Of a stretch of DNA of 64,000 nt, positions 9,910-21,251 are shown in pieces (the first letter of the stretch is position 1; every line of letters starts with the position of its first letter). Origin of the DNA: Hibiscus mutabilis. Lineage: Eukaryota > Streptophyta > Magnoliopsida > Malvales > Malvaceae. Location of the stretch: the NCBI GenBank assembly GCA_019671005.1, contig CM033721.1:56916284-56980283 (forward strand), in the 5' to 3' direction. A model generated the notes under the pieces. It saw only the letters and a program-made list of their open reading frames with translations, made no database searches and was not told where the DNA came from. Position numbers and translations under genes: made by a program.

Positions 9910-10440
9910 TTGTGCAATTTGCTTGAACAGGATAAAGTCTTCAATTTTGATGATTCTTACGCCCAAGCATTCAAAACCCTAAAGAAAGAGCTTACCTCGA
10001 CACCCATTGTCGTTCCACCCGATTGGACATTACCTTTTGAGCTCATGTGTGATGCGAGTGATTTTACAGTAGGGGTAGTCCTAGGCCAACGCACAGGTAA
10101 GAATTTTCATGTGATATACTACGCTAGTAAAACTCTTAACAGCGCTCAAGTGAATTATACAACAACGGAGAAAGAGTTACTAGCCGTAGTTTTTGCATTT
10201 GACAAGTTCCGATCCTATTTGATTGGTACAAAGGTAATTGTCCATACGGACCATTCGGCAATTAAGTATCTGTTTGCTAAAAAGGATGCCAAACCTCGTT
10301 TGATTCGTTGGATATTGCTTTTACAAGAGTTTGACATTGAAATTAAAGACAGGAAAATAACAGAGAATCAAGTTGCCGATCACTTGTCATGCTTAGAATG
10401 CAATAGGGAGGATGATGTGGATTTAGAGATATGCGATGCA
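9910..10440 (+). pseudogene. A2 RNase H domain, open
   Basis: This is the best preserved RNase H in the window, in one open frame from 9910 to 10545. Blocks in order are LPFELMCDASDFTVGVVLGQ (first catalytic Asp), YYASKTLNSAQVNYTTTEKE (catalytic Glu), VIVHTDHSAIKYL (catalytic Asp) and QVADHLS. The frame runs into the repeat-built linker. Confidence 0.86.
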
Positions 10441-10454
10441 TTCCCGGATGAGCA

Positions 10455-10670
10455 ACTGTTAGTTGCTTTGGCAACCCCTGACGACTCGGTAATTCTAGAT
10501 ACGCATGCCTCGACAACCACGACGCGTACGCCTCGGCAACCCTAGACGCCTCAACAATTCTATATGCGCATACCTTGGCAACTCCAGACGCGCATGCCTC
10601 AGCAACCACGGAAACAGTTGCCATGACAACACATGCCTCGGCAACCACGGATGCCTCGACAATACCCTGT
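10455..10670 (+). repeat. A2 RNaseH-INT linker, expanded GCCTCGGCAACC / ACGCATGCCTCGACAACC repeats
   Basis: About 70 codons lie between DEQLLVALATP and the integrase start (CYADLVN), roughly twice the length of the A1 linker. At least eight units of the form GCATGCCTCGGCAACC, with one- or two-base variants, are visible. A frame change at about 10540 falls inside the repeats. Confidence 0.8.
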
Positions 10671-11934
10671 TACGCGGATTTAGTTAATTTACTTATTTAT
10701 GGTATTTTACCTTATGGCCTTACTCATCAAAGAAAGAAGCGGTTCTGCCATGATGCTAAGCATTGTTTCTGGGATGAGCCTCTATTGTTTAAACAATATG
10801 CAGATCAGGTTATACGTCGATGTGTCCCTGAAGAGGAGCAGCAGAATGTACTCCGAAAATGCCATTCTTCATCCTATGGAGGACATTTTGGAGGAACACG
10901 TACCACAGCCAAAGTTTTTCAATCCAGTTTGTATTGGCCAACACTTTACAAAGATGCCCAAGAGTTTTACAAGCAATGTGATCGTTGCCAGAGGACGGGC
11001 AATATCTCTAGACGACATGAAATGCCGCTCCAAAACATCCTCGAGGTGGAATTGTTTGATGTATGAGGGATCAATTTTATGGGACCTTTCCCATCTTTAT
11101 GCAGCAACCTCTACATTCTACTTGTCGTCGACTACGTGTCCAAGTGTGTTGAGGCAGCTGCAATTCCCGCCAACGATTCCAAGACCGTGCAATGATTCTT
11201 GTAGAAAAATATATTTACACGGTTTGGGATGCCAAGAGCAATTATCAGTGATGAAGGCAAGCAATTTGACAACAGACTTATTGCCAAGATGTTGCAACGC
11301 TTCGGCGTGTCACACAAAATTTCCACGGCATACCATCCACAAACTAATGGGCAATCAGGAATTTTTAACCAGGAATTGAAGAATATCCTTGAGAAGGTTG
11401 TCAATCCTTCCCGAAAAGACTGGTCTACAAGACTAGATGAAGCACTTTAGGCTTACCGAACCGCATTCAAAACACCCTTGGGAATGTCCCCGTTTCGCCT
11501 TGTCTATGGTAAGACTTGTCACTTACCGGTGGAAATCGAACACAAATCATATTGGGCAATTAAGACAGTGAATATGGATTGGGAATGTGCCAGACAAAAG
11601 CGTTTACTAGATCTCAACGAGATAGAAGAATTTCATGCACTCGCCTATGACAATGCACGAATCTACAAGGAGAAAACAAAACAATGGCATGACAAGAAAC
11701 TATTGCCGCGGTAATTCACGCCAGGGCAACTAGTTCTCTTATTCAATTCTCAGCTGAAACTTTTCCCGGGAAAACTGAGATCAAGATGGTCGGGACCATT
11801 CGAAGTTGTCAAACCAATCTCCCATGGTGCCATGATAATCAAGTCCACCACAGACGAACATGAATTAAAGTTAATGGACAAAGATTGAAGCACTATAACG
11901 GTGCCCATGTGGAACGTAACAAAGAAGTGGTCAC
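10671..11934 (+). pseudogene. A2 integrase, in-frame stops, cut by element C
   Basis: The zinc-binding segment is complete (CHSSSYGGHF, then CDRCQRTG; 10855-11010). The core follows with TGA at 11064-11066 replacing Trp in LFDVWG. The first catalytic Asp is changed to Asn (GINFMGPF against GIDFMGPF in A1 and D). The second block ISDEGKQF (near 11246) and the Glu block NQELKNILEK (near 11370) are kept. The C-terminal segment at 11478-11714 ends in QWHDKKLLPR. After about 11935 the copy continues at 28066, beyond element C. Confidence 0.86.
11930..11934. other. Target site duplication of element C, left copy
   Basis: GTCAC at 11930-11934 is repeated at 28061-28065, and the A2 sequence (compare A1 at 6538-6560) joins precisely across C. 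Confidence 0.9.
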
Positions 11935-12729
11935 TATTGCGCGTATTGAGTGCTACGCAAACGGTGCAAGTATATACGTTGCAATTAATAAAGTGATACG
12001 AGTATCGTCTCCACAGGGATTGGTTTGGGCCACTTTGCTTTAGTTATCACACAATAAAAGTAAAAACACAATTGATAGTAGGAGTTCATTTTAACGAGTA
12101 AAGCAAAAGAACAAGTAAATAAAATAAAGATGTAAACAAATGAGAGGGAATATGCCAGGTTATCGTGAGTTGAGGAGTGATAGCCAATTGGATCGTATTG
12201 GTAAAAGAGTGCAAGGGCAACTCAGTTGCCGTGGTAACTTGCTCAGCTGGGTTGCCTTGGCAACTAATCGACGGTTGCCTGGACAACTATTTGGGCAGCT
12301 GGGCAGCAACTTCAAGGTTTGGCAGAGCGTTCTTCAATGGTTTCTTCTTATCCCTAAGTCGAAACTCTAGCCAGTTGTGCATGCCTTGACAATACATCAC
12401 TGCATGAATCAAGGGTGAACAACAACCAATCTTGCGCTCCTCTTAGCCGTTGAAATCCTTAACTTATTCCTAAGCCGGATTAATCTTCACCATTGATAGA
12501 TTGAATAAAGACCATACTCATTCGTTTCTTGAATCTAATTCTCCCGATATTAGATAAATAGATAGAATTACGAGATCCTCTCCCAATTCAATCGCAAACA
12601 AGAATAAAAACCAAGAATGAGTAAACCTTGAATTGAAAGTGCAAACTCTTATTACCTAAACAAAATCCAATTGTTTCTCACAACAACAAAACACAATAAC
12701 CCCAACCAATCAAGTTAGTTCATGGTTAG
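11935..12729 (-). repeat. Element C 3' LTR, first part (interrupted by B)
   Basis: It starts TATTGCGCG, where the right LTR has TGTTGCGCA, so one terminal base is mutated. It continues until the B insertion after GTTAG and resumes at 22781. The two parts together equal the right LTR (26486-28060). Confidence 0.88.
12725..12729. other. Target site duplication of element B, left copy
   Basis: GTTAG here and at 22776-22780 flank B exactly. Confidence 0.92.
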
Positions 12730-14257
12730 TGTTGCGCGTAATAAGTGCTACACAATTGTGCAAGTATACACGTTGCAAGTTATAGTGTATAAGATATCGT
12801 CTCCACAGAGATTGGTGCCACTTCAAGAATCTAGTCTCTTGCACTGTAAAAAGTAAAAACTTAAATAAAGGATTATAGGAGTTTAACTAATAACTAAACT
12901 AGAAGGCAATAAAGTAAAAGAATAAAGTTATCGTGAGTTGAGGTGTGATAGCCGATTGATCGCCTTGGTAAAAGAGTGCACGGCAACTCAGCTTGCCGTG
13001 GCAACTTGCACAACGGGTTGCCTTGGCAACTAATCGATGGTTGCCTCGGGCAACTAGTTGGGCAACTACTTGGGCATCCGGGCAGCAACCTTCAAGGTTC
13101 GGCAGAGCGCTCTTCAATGGTTTCTTCTTATCCCTAAGTCGAAACTCTAGCTACTTGTGCATGCCTTGATAATACATCCTCAAGGTGAATCAAGGGTGAA
13201 CAACAACCAATCTTGCGCCCTTCTTAGCCGCTGAAATCCTTAACTTATTCCTAAGCCGGATTAATCTTCACCATCAATAGATTGAATAAAGATCATATTC
13301 ATTCGCTTTTTGAATCTAACTCTCCCGATATTAGATAAATAGATGAAATTACGAGATCCTCTCCCAATTCACTCACAAACAAGAATAAGAACCAAGAATG
13401 AATAAACCTTGAATAGAAAAGTGCAAACTCTTATTACCTAAACAAAAAATAATAGTTTCTCACAACCACAAAACACAATAACCATAGCCAAATAGATTTA
13501 GTTCATGGCTAGGTTCCAAAGAAACACAAGATAAATAATCCCTAGCATGAACCTAATTGAACAAGAAAGAAAAAGATGAAGAAGGAAGCTTGTCGAAATC
13601 CTCCTTGCCCTAGATGCTTGTCTAAAATTCTCTCCTCTCCCTCTTGGAGTTGTCGAAATTCTCTCTTGCTCTTTGAGTTGTCAAAATTCCTCTAATTTAT
13701 AGGGCTAGGTCAAAGTCCTTCTTTGAGGAGGAAGTTGTTGGAATTAAATTATCTTTAAAGAATATAATTCTTTATTATAATTATATTCCTACTAGAACTT
13801 CTCCTATCTTCTTGGAATTTAATTCTTCTTTAATCTTTTCATGGAAATCAAATTCCTTTGGGATTTAGCTTTGCTCCACGTCATCTTGGGCTTGTCTAGT
13901 CATCAATTTTGACTACCATATCACCTTGTGCTTTGTCGACAATTGCCTTGGCAACTGCTCGACGCCTCCTTCATGCATTGCCCGCAACTAGCTCGCAACA
14001 TCTCTTTCATGCATTGCCCTGCAACTAGCAACTAGCCCTCTAGCCTTGCTTTTGCAAGTGATCCCGCATATACACACAAAACACACCAAAGCAACATCTT
14101 TTCCCACAAAAACTACCAAGTTATGTAATCAAGCTCAACGATGGAAGGAAACATGGATTAATGCATGAATGGCTAATTATGCAACTAATATGAGCCTAAG
14201 TCTAACAATAATATGAGTAAAAAGGGTAAGAAAAATAGTACTTTTGAACACTTATCA
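12730..14257 (-). repeat. Element B 3' LTR
   Basis: On the plus strand it runs TGTTGCGCGTAATAAGTG to GAACACTTATCA. It is the direct repeat of 21252-22775. The palindrome cluster lies at about 12970-13060 and the U3 repeat remnant at about 13950-14050. Confidence 0.9.
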
Positions 14258-14271
14258 CACCCCCAAACTCA
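14258..14271 (-). other. Polypurine tract of B
   Basis: The complement of CACCCCCAAACTCA reads TGAGTTTGGGGGTG and abuts the LTR. Confidence 0.82.
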
Positions 14272-14542
14272 ACTATTGCTTGTCCTCAAGCAATGCAAAC
14301 TAATAATTACCGCCAAGACTTTAATTTTCACAAACTTAGCTTTGAACTTGATTTCACCTCTCCAAACCGGGCACAAAGTATGATTGGCTTTTTATTTTTT
14401 TCGGAAAACTTAGGAGTTACTCGAATCAAACTATAATGCTTGTGAGTGTGTGCGAGTTGTTGTGTGCAAGTTGATTTTTCGGATTCTATGCAAACAAGAG
14501 GTTTTCAAATTACTTCATTGGGTTCTTTTTAACATGTTTTAA

Positions 14543-14718
14543 CTAGAGCCAGTTTTGGGCACCTCTAGTGTTTTGTTTTTAGTTTTTAGTTAATTTATTC
14601 GACTAGAGCCGGTTTCAACCTAGCGATCAATTTTTTTAACACATACTAGAGCCAGTTTGGGCACCTCTAGTGATCAATTTTTTTAGCACATGCTAGAGCC
14701 AATTTCCAACCTCTAGCA
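14543..14718 (-). repeat. Hairpin repeat array of B
   Basis: A complete copy lies at 14543-14568 and partly decayed copies up to 14718, all with CTAGAG/CTCTAG arms. It occupies the same place upstream of the PPT as in A1, A2 and C. Between 14719 and 15021 I see only non-coding sequence matching A1. Confidence 0.75.
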
Positions 14719-15059
14719 TTCATCCAATTTTTATTCTAATCCCCAATTTGTTAATTATCAACCTAAGTTCACTAGAATTCCTTAAATCAATCAAACCACA
14801 ACAATGTTTCATCAAATTTAGCATCATAGTAAAATTCTAAGTTTTTCCATGGTTATCCTAGAATAAAAATTCTATCAATTAAGTGCATTGGCAAAGTCAT
14901 CATCTGATATTCATCAAATCTAAGCAATTTTGTTCCAACTAAAGGCATGGCAAGCAATTTATGTATCCTAAATGTAATACTTAAGATGAATGTAACTAAA
15001 CATGGTAACTACTAATAACAATCCCCCAAACTCGAAAGTGAGGCATTGTCCTCAATGCA

Positions 15060-15560
15060 TGCATTAAAGAAAAATAAAAATAACGAAAAATAAAATGCAT
15101 ACGAGGACTTACTCCGAGAGTTCATCATCGTGATGATTAGTTTCCTTTTGGTCGGTCTTGATTCTCTTGCTTGAACGCTGATGGTTGTTTTCTTGTTGCC
15201 GGTGGTGGAATCGATCCTCATACGGGTTGTCCTCATCGCCCTCTTCTTCATCAATGTCATTGGCTTTTCGCTTGAGGATTCAATTGGTGCGGTCTTTGTT
15301 GGTGCAATGGAGGACTCGTCCGAATCTGAAAATCAGAAAATGATTCCGTAGGAGTTGATTCGGGCATAGGTGCTTTACCTTTGGCTTTTGCAAAGGGTTG
15401 CCGGGATGTCTTTAGCTTTGGTGCTGTGGCATCTTCAGGGGTTGGTTGCCGGGCATCATCCTCCGCTGTGATTATCGTGTTGGCAAGATTCAGCCGATTA
15501 ATTTCTTTGGTTGAAGATGAATTTCTTCAAAAATTTCATAGCATAGTGGTTTTGAGTCTT
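15060..15560 (-). pseudogene. B accessory-ORF remnant
   Basis: On the minus strand, decayed sequence matches the C-terminal part of the A2 accessory ORF (30000-30169), including the Lys/Arg-rich end and the acidic stretch, with several frameshifts. No trace of the upstream VREFYAH domain is visible. Confidence 0.6.
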
Positions 15561-15739
15561 GTTGTGAAAAAGAAAACAAAGAAAACCTGAAAACTAAAGA
15601 TAATGAAGAAAAATAAAATATCTCCTAAAAATAAAAATAAAAATAAAAAGAAAAAGAAAATATTGAAAGGAGAGCATGCTCATGCATCTCCTAAAGTTGA
15701 CCACTTTGTTGTTACGCCACATGGGCACCATTGTAGTGT

Positions 15740-16934
15740 TTCAATCTTTGTCCATTAACTTTGAATTCATGTTTGTCGAGATGGACTTGATTATCACGGA
15801 CCATGGGAGAATGGTTTGACAACTTTGAATGGTCCCACCATCTTGATTTCAGCTTTTCCGAAAAAAGTTTTAGCCGAGAATTGAATAAGAGAACTAGTTG
15901 CCCGCATGAATTGTCGCGGGCAATAGTTTCTTGTCATGCCATTGCTTTGTTTTCTCCTTGTAGATTCGCATTGTTATAGGCGAGTGCACGGAATTCTTCT
16001 ATCTCATTGAGGTCCAACAAACGCTTTTGTCCGCACTTTCCCAATCCATATTCACGGTCTTGATTGCCCAATATGCCTTGTGTTCGATTTCCACCGGTAG
16101 ATGGCATGTTTTGCCATAGACAAGTCGGAAGGGGGACATACCTAAGGGTGTTTTGAATGCAAAGGCGATATGCCCAAAGTGCGCCATCTAGTCTTAATGA
16201 CCAATCCTTCCTAGAGGGATTTACAACTTTCTCGAGTATACCCTTCAACCCCTGTTGGAAATTTCTGCTTGCCCGCTTGGTTTGTGGGTGATATGCCGTG
16301 GCGATCTTGTGTGATATGCCAAAGCGCTGCAACATCTTGGCAATTAGTCTGTTGTCAAAATGCTTGCCTTCACACTCGATAATTGCTCTCGCATCCCAAA
16401 CCGTAAATATGTTTTTCTACAAGAATCGCTGCACGGTCTTGGAATCGTTGTTGGGAACCGCAAATGCCTCAACCCATTTAGACACGAGTCGACGGCAAGT
16501 AGAATGTAGAGGTTGCCGAATGAAGATGGGAAAGGTCCCATAAAATCGATCCCCATACATCGAACAATTCCACCTCGATGATGTTCGAGCGGCATCTCAT
16601 GTCGCCTAGAGATATTGCCCGCCCTCCGCAACGATCACATTGCTTGTAAAAGTCTTGGGCATCTTTGTACAATGTTGGCCAATACAAACCGGATTGCAAA
16701 ACTTTGGTCATGGTACGAGTTCCTCCAAAATGTCCTCCATAGGGTGAAGAATGGCATTGCCGAGTACATTCTGTTGTTCTTCTTCAGTGGACACATCGGC
16801 GATAACCTGATCCGCATATTGTTTAAACAAAAGAGGCTCGTCCCAAAAGTAATGCTTAGCATCATGGCGGAACCGCTTTTTCCTTGGTGAGTAATGCCAT
16901 AAGGTAAAATACCACAAACAAGGAAATTAACTAA
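15740..16934 (-). pseudogene. B integrase, many frameshifts
   Basis: The minus-strand integrase reads from RKKRFRHDAKHYFW through a zinc-binding part (near 16600-16760, with ILHPMEDILEE in an alternative frame) to a core with GIDFMGPFPSSFGN (near 16560). It ends with MSPFRLVYGKTCHLP and AYWAIKTVNMDWE (about 16070-16150). At least five frame changes occur. The C-terminal region continues to about 15740. Confidence 0.84.
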
Positions 16935-17150
16935 ATCCGCTACTGTGGTATTGCCGAGGCATGTGCCGCCGTGGTGATCGCCCCCAAAATTGCCGAGGCG
17001 CAGCGCCAAAGGCTCTGGGCATCGGCCGCCGAGAGTTGCCGGTTGCCGAGGCGCGCGCGGGATGGTTGCCGAGGCGCCGAGGGTTGCGAGGCAGGCATGC
17101 GCCGAGCCCATGGTTGCCGAGGCAACTAAAATTTGTTCATCCGGAATGCA
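16935..17150 (-). repeat. B RNaseH-INT linker, GC-rich repeat expansion
   Basis: This GC-rich block of GTTGCCGAGGC-type units, read on the minus strand as GCCTCGGCAAC, is the most diverged and GC-rich version of the linker. It contains CGCGCGCG runs. It sits exactly between the DEQ-type end of RNase H and the integrase start, as in A1 and A2. Confidence 0.78.
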
Positions 17151-17620
17151 TCGTGATATCTCTAGATCCGCCCTCCTCCCTATTGCGCTCTAAACGTGAT
17201 AAGTGATCGCCACTTGATTTTCTCGCTCTTTCCTTTCGTCCTTAATTTCAATATCAAATTCTTGTAAAAGTAATATCCAACGAATCAAACGAGGTTTGGC
17301 ATCCTTTTAGCAAATAGATATTTGATTGCCGAATGGTCCGTATGAACAATTACCTTTGTACCAATCAAATAGGATCGAACTTGTCAAATGCGAAAACTAC
17401 ATCTAGTAACTCTTTTCTCCGTTGTTGTGTAATTCACTTGAGCACTATTAAGAGTTTTACTAGCGAGTATATCACATGGAAGGTCTTACCTGTATGCTGG
17501 CCTAGGACTCGCTCCTACCGCAAAATCACTTGCATCACACATGAGCTCAAAAGGTAGCGCCCAACTGTGGAACGACAATGGGTGCCGAGGCAAGCTTTTT
17601 TTTTTAGGGTTTCAATGCTT
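17151..17620 (-). pseudogene. B RNase H domain
   Basis: The minus-strand sequence matches A1 4740-5150 (HTDHSAIKYL, TTTEKE, CDASDF regions), with indels near 17405 and 17515. It is not open for more than short stretches. Confidence 0.8.
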
Positions 17621-18600
17621 GGGTGCAAGAATCATCAAAATCAAAGACTTTATCCTGTTCAAGCAAATTGCACAAGGGTTTAGTGATTTTAGAAAAATTA
17701 TGAATGAACCTCCTGTAAAAACTCGCATGTCCAAGAAAACTTCAAATTCCTTTAACCAACTTGGTGGGGTAATCTCTCGATCACGCCCACCTTGGCTTTG
17801 TCTACTTCAATTCCTTGATGAAATCTTGTGGCCGAGCACTATTCCTTCATCTACCATAAAATGGCATTTCTCCCAATTGAGGACTAAATCGCTTTTCACA
17901 TCTTGCCAACACCTCTCTAAATTGCCGAGACAAATTGTCGGGTCATTACTAAAAAAGAAAAATCATCCATGAAGATCTCAAGGAAGTCTTCGACCATGTC
18001 CAAAAAGAGTGCCATCATGCATCTTTGAAAGGTTGCCGGGCGCATAATAAATCCGAACGGGCATCCTTCTAAGGCATAAGTACCGATGGGCATGTGAAGG
18101 TTGTCTTTTCTGATCTTCTGTGCTATGGCAATTTGATTGTAACCTGATAACCATCAAGAAAACAATAAAAGGGTTTACCCGCAAGACGGTCAAGCATTTG
18201 ATCAATAAAGGGTAATGGGAAGTGATCTTTCCTAGTGGCTTTGTTTAGCTTTCGATAATCCATACAAACCTCCAACCGGTCACACCCCTCGTTGGAATGA
18301 GTTCATTGTTTTCATTACTTACCACCGTTATACCTCCCTTTTCGGTACATTGTACCGACTTACCCATGTACTATCGTGAGATAGGGTATATAATGCCGCG
18401 CTAAGCCACTTGATGATTTCTTTCATTACAACCCCTTTCATGGCATGATTCAGTCTCCTCCGGGCCTCAATTGAAGGTTTGTGATCATCTTCCAACAAAA
18501 TCTTGTGCATGCACACCGCCGGCTAATTCCCTTCAAGTCGGCAATTGTCCACCCTATTGCCTTTTTGTGTAGCTTCAACATCTTGATCAGCTTTTTTTCC
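17621..18600 (-). pseudogene. B reverse transcriptase domain
   Basis: On the minus strand, recognisable pieces are MCMHKILLEDDHKPS (near 18510), the FPLPFIDQMLDRL region (near 18210) and the sequence around the catalytic box near 17970. Each is separated by frameshifts, and the catalytic box region itself is disturbed near 17950-17990. Confidence 0.82.
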
Positions 18601-18639
18601 CGCTCAGTCAGAACTTAGAAGAAATAATTACAGTAATGT

Positions 18640-19104
18640 ATTATCGGTTCCTAAGTATGCATATTTTAGTTGCTCGCAATTGTTTCAACTCAAGAATCGT
18701 GGTTGTTCAATAGAGGGTTTTTCGAGCTTACCTTCCTTACCCGAGTAATCCAAAGGGTTCAAAGTATGTACCGGGTCGATTGACTAGCCAATTTGCCTCT
18801 TCTTGTTGTTCCTCATCGACCGGTTCTTCATACTCCTCAGTTCCTCTTGATCGGGCAATGTAGTTGCCGAGGCAACTAAATTCCTCGTCGGTTAAACTCG
18901 CCGCGGCATGAAGAAGTTGGCATTCTTCTCGATCATCGCATGCCTTAGTGTTTGGAACACATTTAGTTTAACTTGCTGGTCATTCACCTCATTGTGAGTT
19001 CTCCTTTCAACATCGATCAAGGTTCTCCCCTTGCTAGGAATGGTCTCCCCGAGAATGATAGGGTGCATGCTCATCCGCTTTACAATCCAAAACAATAAAG
19101 TCAC
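18640..19104 (-). pseudogene. B protease C-terminal part
   Basis: The minus-strand sequence equals A1 about 3200-3650: ILGETIPSKGRTLIDVE and NDQQVKLNVFQTLRHA are readable at 18892-19104. The active-site half is missing because foreign AT-rich sequence begins at about 19100. Confidence 0.8.
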
Positions 19105-19735
19105 GGAAACAAGTTATAAATCATATGCAATCTTAGTGGCAAAAATATAAAACATGACAAATAATTTAAAGACAAGAATATTCACATAATAAAATACTAA
19201 TCTAATAAATGATATACTAGATTAAAACATGCATATATACATATTATTCTAAATGATAAATAAAAACAACTTTAACAAGTTAGAACAACAATGCNNNNNN
19301 NNNNNNNNNNNNNNNNNNNNNNNNNNNNNNNNNNNNNNNNNNNNNNNNNNNNNNNNNNNNNNNNNNNNNNNNNNNNNNNNNNNNNNNNNNNNNNAATATA
19401 TTTAATTCTTTCATTTTGTCAGCCCAATAATAATAATAGTATAATTATAACAAAGAATACATATACATACGAAAATATATACTTATATTATACAATCATT
19501 AATTAATATAATATTCTAGTATACGTATAATCATACATATAATTAACATAACATCTATATATTAATCAAATACGCTTATACTCTAGATACATACGCGACA
19601 TACATACACCCCTAATACGTATACATAGCTTATACATGCACACATCACCTTATATTAGTAACATTCATATAATAAATATACATGCAATATTAATATATTT
19701 ACAAGTGAAAATGAGTGATTACACTAGGTAAACCT
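19105..19735. other. AT-rich foreign sequence replacing the gag-protease junction of B
   Basis: Both sides of the N gap are strongly AT-rich and unlike any other copy of the family. The missing element segment corresponds to about 840 bp of A1 (about 2365-3200). It could be an insertion with deletion or an assembly artefact. I see no gene in it. Confidence 0.75.
19295..19394. other. Assembly gap of 100 N
   Basis: Exactly 100 N, the customary placeholder for a gap of unknown size. Confidence 0.98.
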
Positions 19736-21129
19736 CCTTGCGGTCTAGTATTCAGATTTTGAGCAAACTGTCCGACTTTATTTTCCAATGATTTGATTGT
19801 CGCCTCTTAGTTTTGCAATCTCATATCGGTCCTGTTAATAAAAGCATCAGTTCTTTTTATGAAGTTACTATTCTCAGCCATATAAGATTCAGTTTTCATC
19901 ATAAAAGCATTTAGAGAATTTTCCAAAGAACTAGATGTTATCGGTTGTTGCTGCGGTAACTATTGCCGTGGCATATTCTGCTGGAATCCCGATGCTTGTG
20001 CATTCTGATTGTTCTGGTTTAGAGCATTGTTGGGATTACTCCATGAAAAATTCGGGTGCTTCTTCCAAGATGGATTGTATGTATTGGACATCACATTGTT
20101 GTTCCGATTGTAATTCCCCACATAGAAGCTGGATTCCGGATTCTGCATACATTCAGAAGAATTATGGTTATCACCACATAACTCACAAAAAGAATCCATT
20201 ACCTTGACCTCATGTGTGTTGTTTGGTTTTTGCATGTTTTGGACCATCTTGGTTAAAGTGGCCAATTGTGCCGAAATTGAATCTGATTATCCTAGTTCAT
20301 GTATTGTGGCTTGGCGTCTAACTCCTCCTCTTCTAGTAGAGGGGAATTGATAATCATTCTTGGCCAGCCTGTTTAGAATTTTCATTGCTTCCTCCGGTGA
20401 CTTATCTAGAAGTATGCCGTTTGCCGAGGCATCTAGCATCATCCTTGTTGGTGTATTCACGGCGTTGTAAAACATTGTTACTTGAGTCGACACCGGGAAT
20501 CCGTGTAGGGGGCATTTGTGTAGAAGTTCTCTATATCGCTCCCAAGCCTCGTACATGGATTCATCATCTGCCTGCCGAAAAGAAGTAATGTCGTTACAAA
20601 GCTTATCAGTCAAATTTGTAGGATTAAACCGAGCAAGGAAATCACGACAAAGATCGATCCAAGATGCTATTGATCCGGCAGGAATGCTATTCAACCATGC
20701 TTTCGCCCTATCCCTCAGTGAATAGGGGAATAATCTTAAACGTAAGACATCGGGGGTGACTCCATGTATTTTGAACGAGTTGCAAATCTCGAGGAAAGAT
20801 TTCAGATGTTGCCGTGCATCTTCAGTTGCTGAGTCGCCAAATTGACCAATTGTGTTGATCATATTAAACATTACCGGTTTTAACTCAAAGTGGTCGGCTT
20901 CAATTTCAGGTGCGACAACTCCTGGATTAAGTCCATCAAGATCTTCTTCAAGATAGTCTCGAATAGTTCTGTTTCATGCAAGAATCACTCCTCCTGCTGT
21001 AACATCTTGATTCATATTGCCGTCTTGATTAGCCATTGCTACTCTTATCCTTCGTCTAAGTCTTTGTAAGGTTCGTTCGATTTCTGGATCAAAGGGATAT
21101 TCTGGTGTAGTCGGTCTCGCCCTGGTCAT
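19736..21129 (-). pseudogene. gag: B gag, one frame with three in-frame stops
   Basis: It starts at the ATG complement at 21127-21129 (MTRARP context). The capsid domain (20287-20871) and the knuckle C-EL-C-GDN-H-NSSE-C (near 20170) match A1 closely. All segments are in one frame, so only nonsense changes break it: near 20975 (CGA to TGA), near 20285 and at 19960-19962 (CAG to TAG). At the A1 gag stop position B has TAT, so translation would run on into the linker. The linker breaks off at the AT-rich block. Confidence 0.87.
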
Positions 21130-21227
21130 ATACCAATGCAAAACCAAAGTTTGTTAGCCCTTTGAATCTTAAACAAGAAAAGTAAAAAGAAAGTGCAAGA
21201 AAATAAAAACAAAGTCGCTATTGCCAA

Positions 21228-21245
21228 TCCCCGGCAACGGCACCA
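21228..21245 (-). other. Primer binding site of B
   Basis: The minus strand reads TGGTGCCGTTGCCGGGGA, which matches the complement of plant tRNA-Asp with one mismatch. Confidence 0.85.
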
Positions 21246-21251
21246 AAAACT

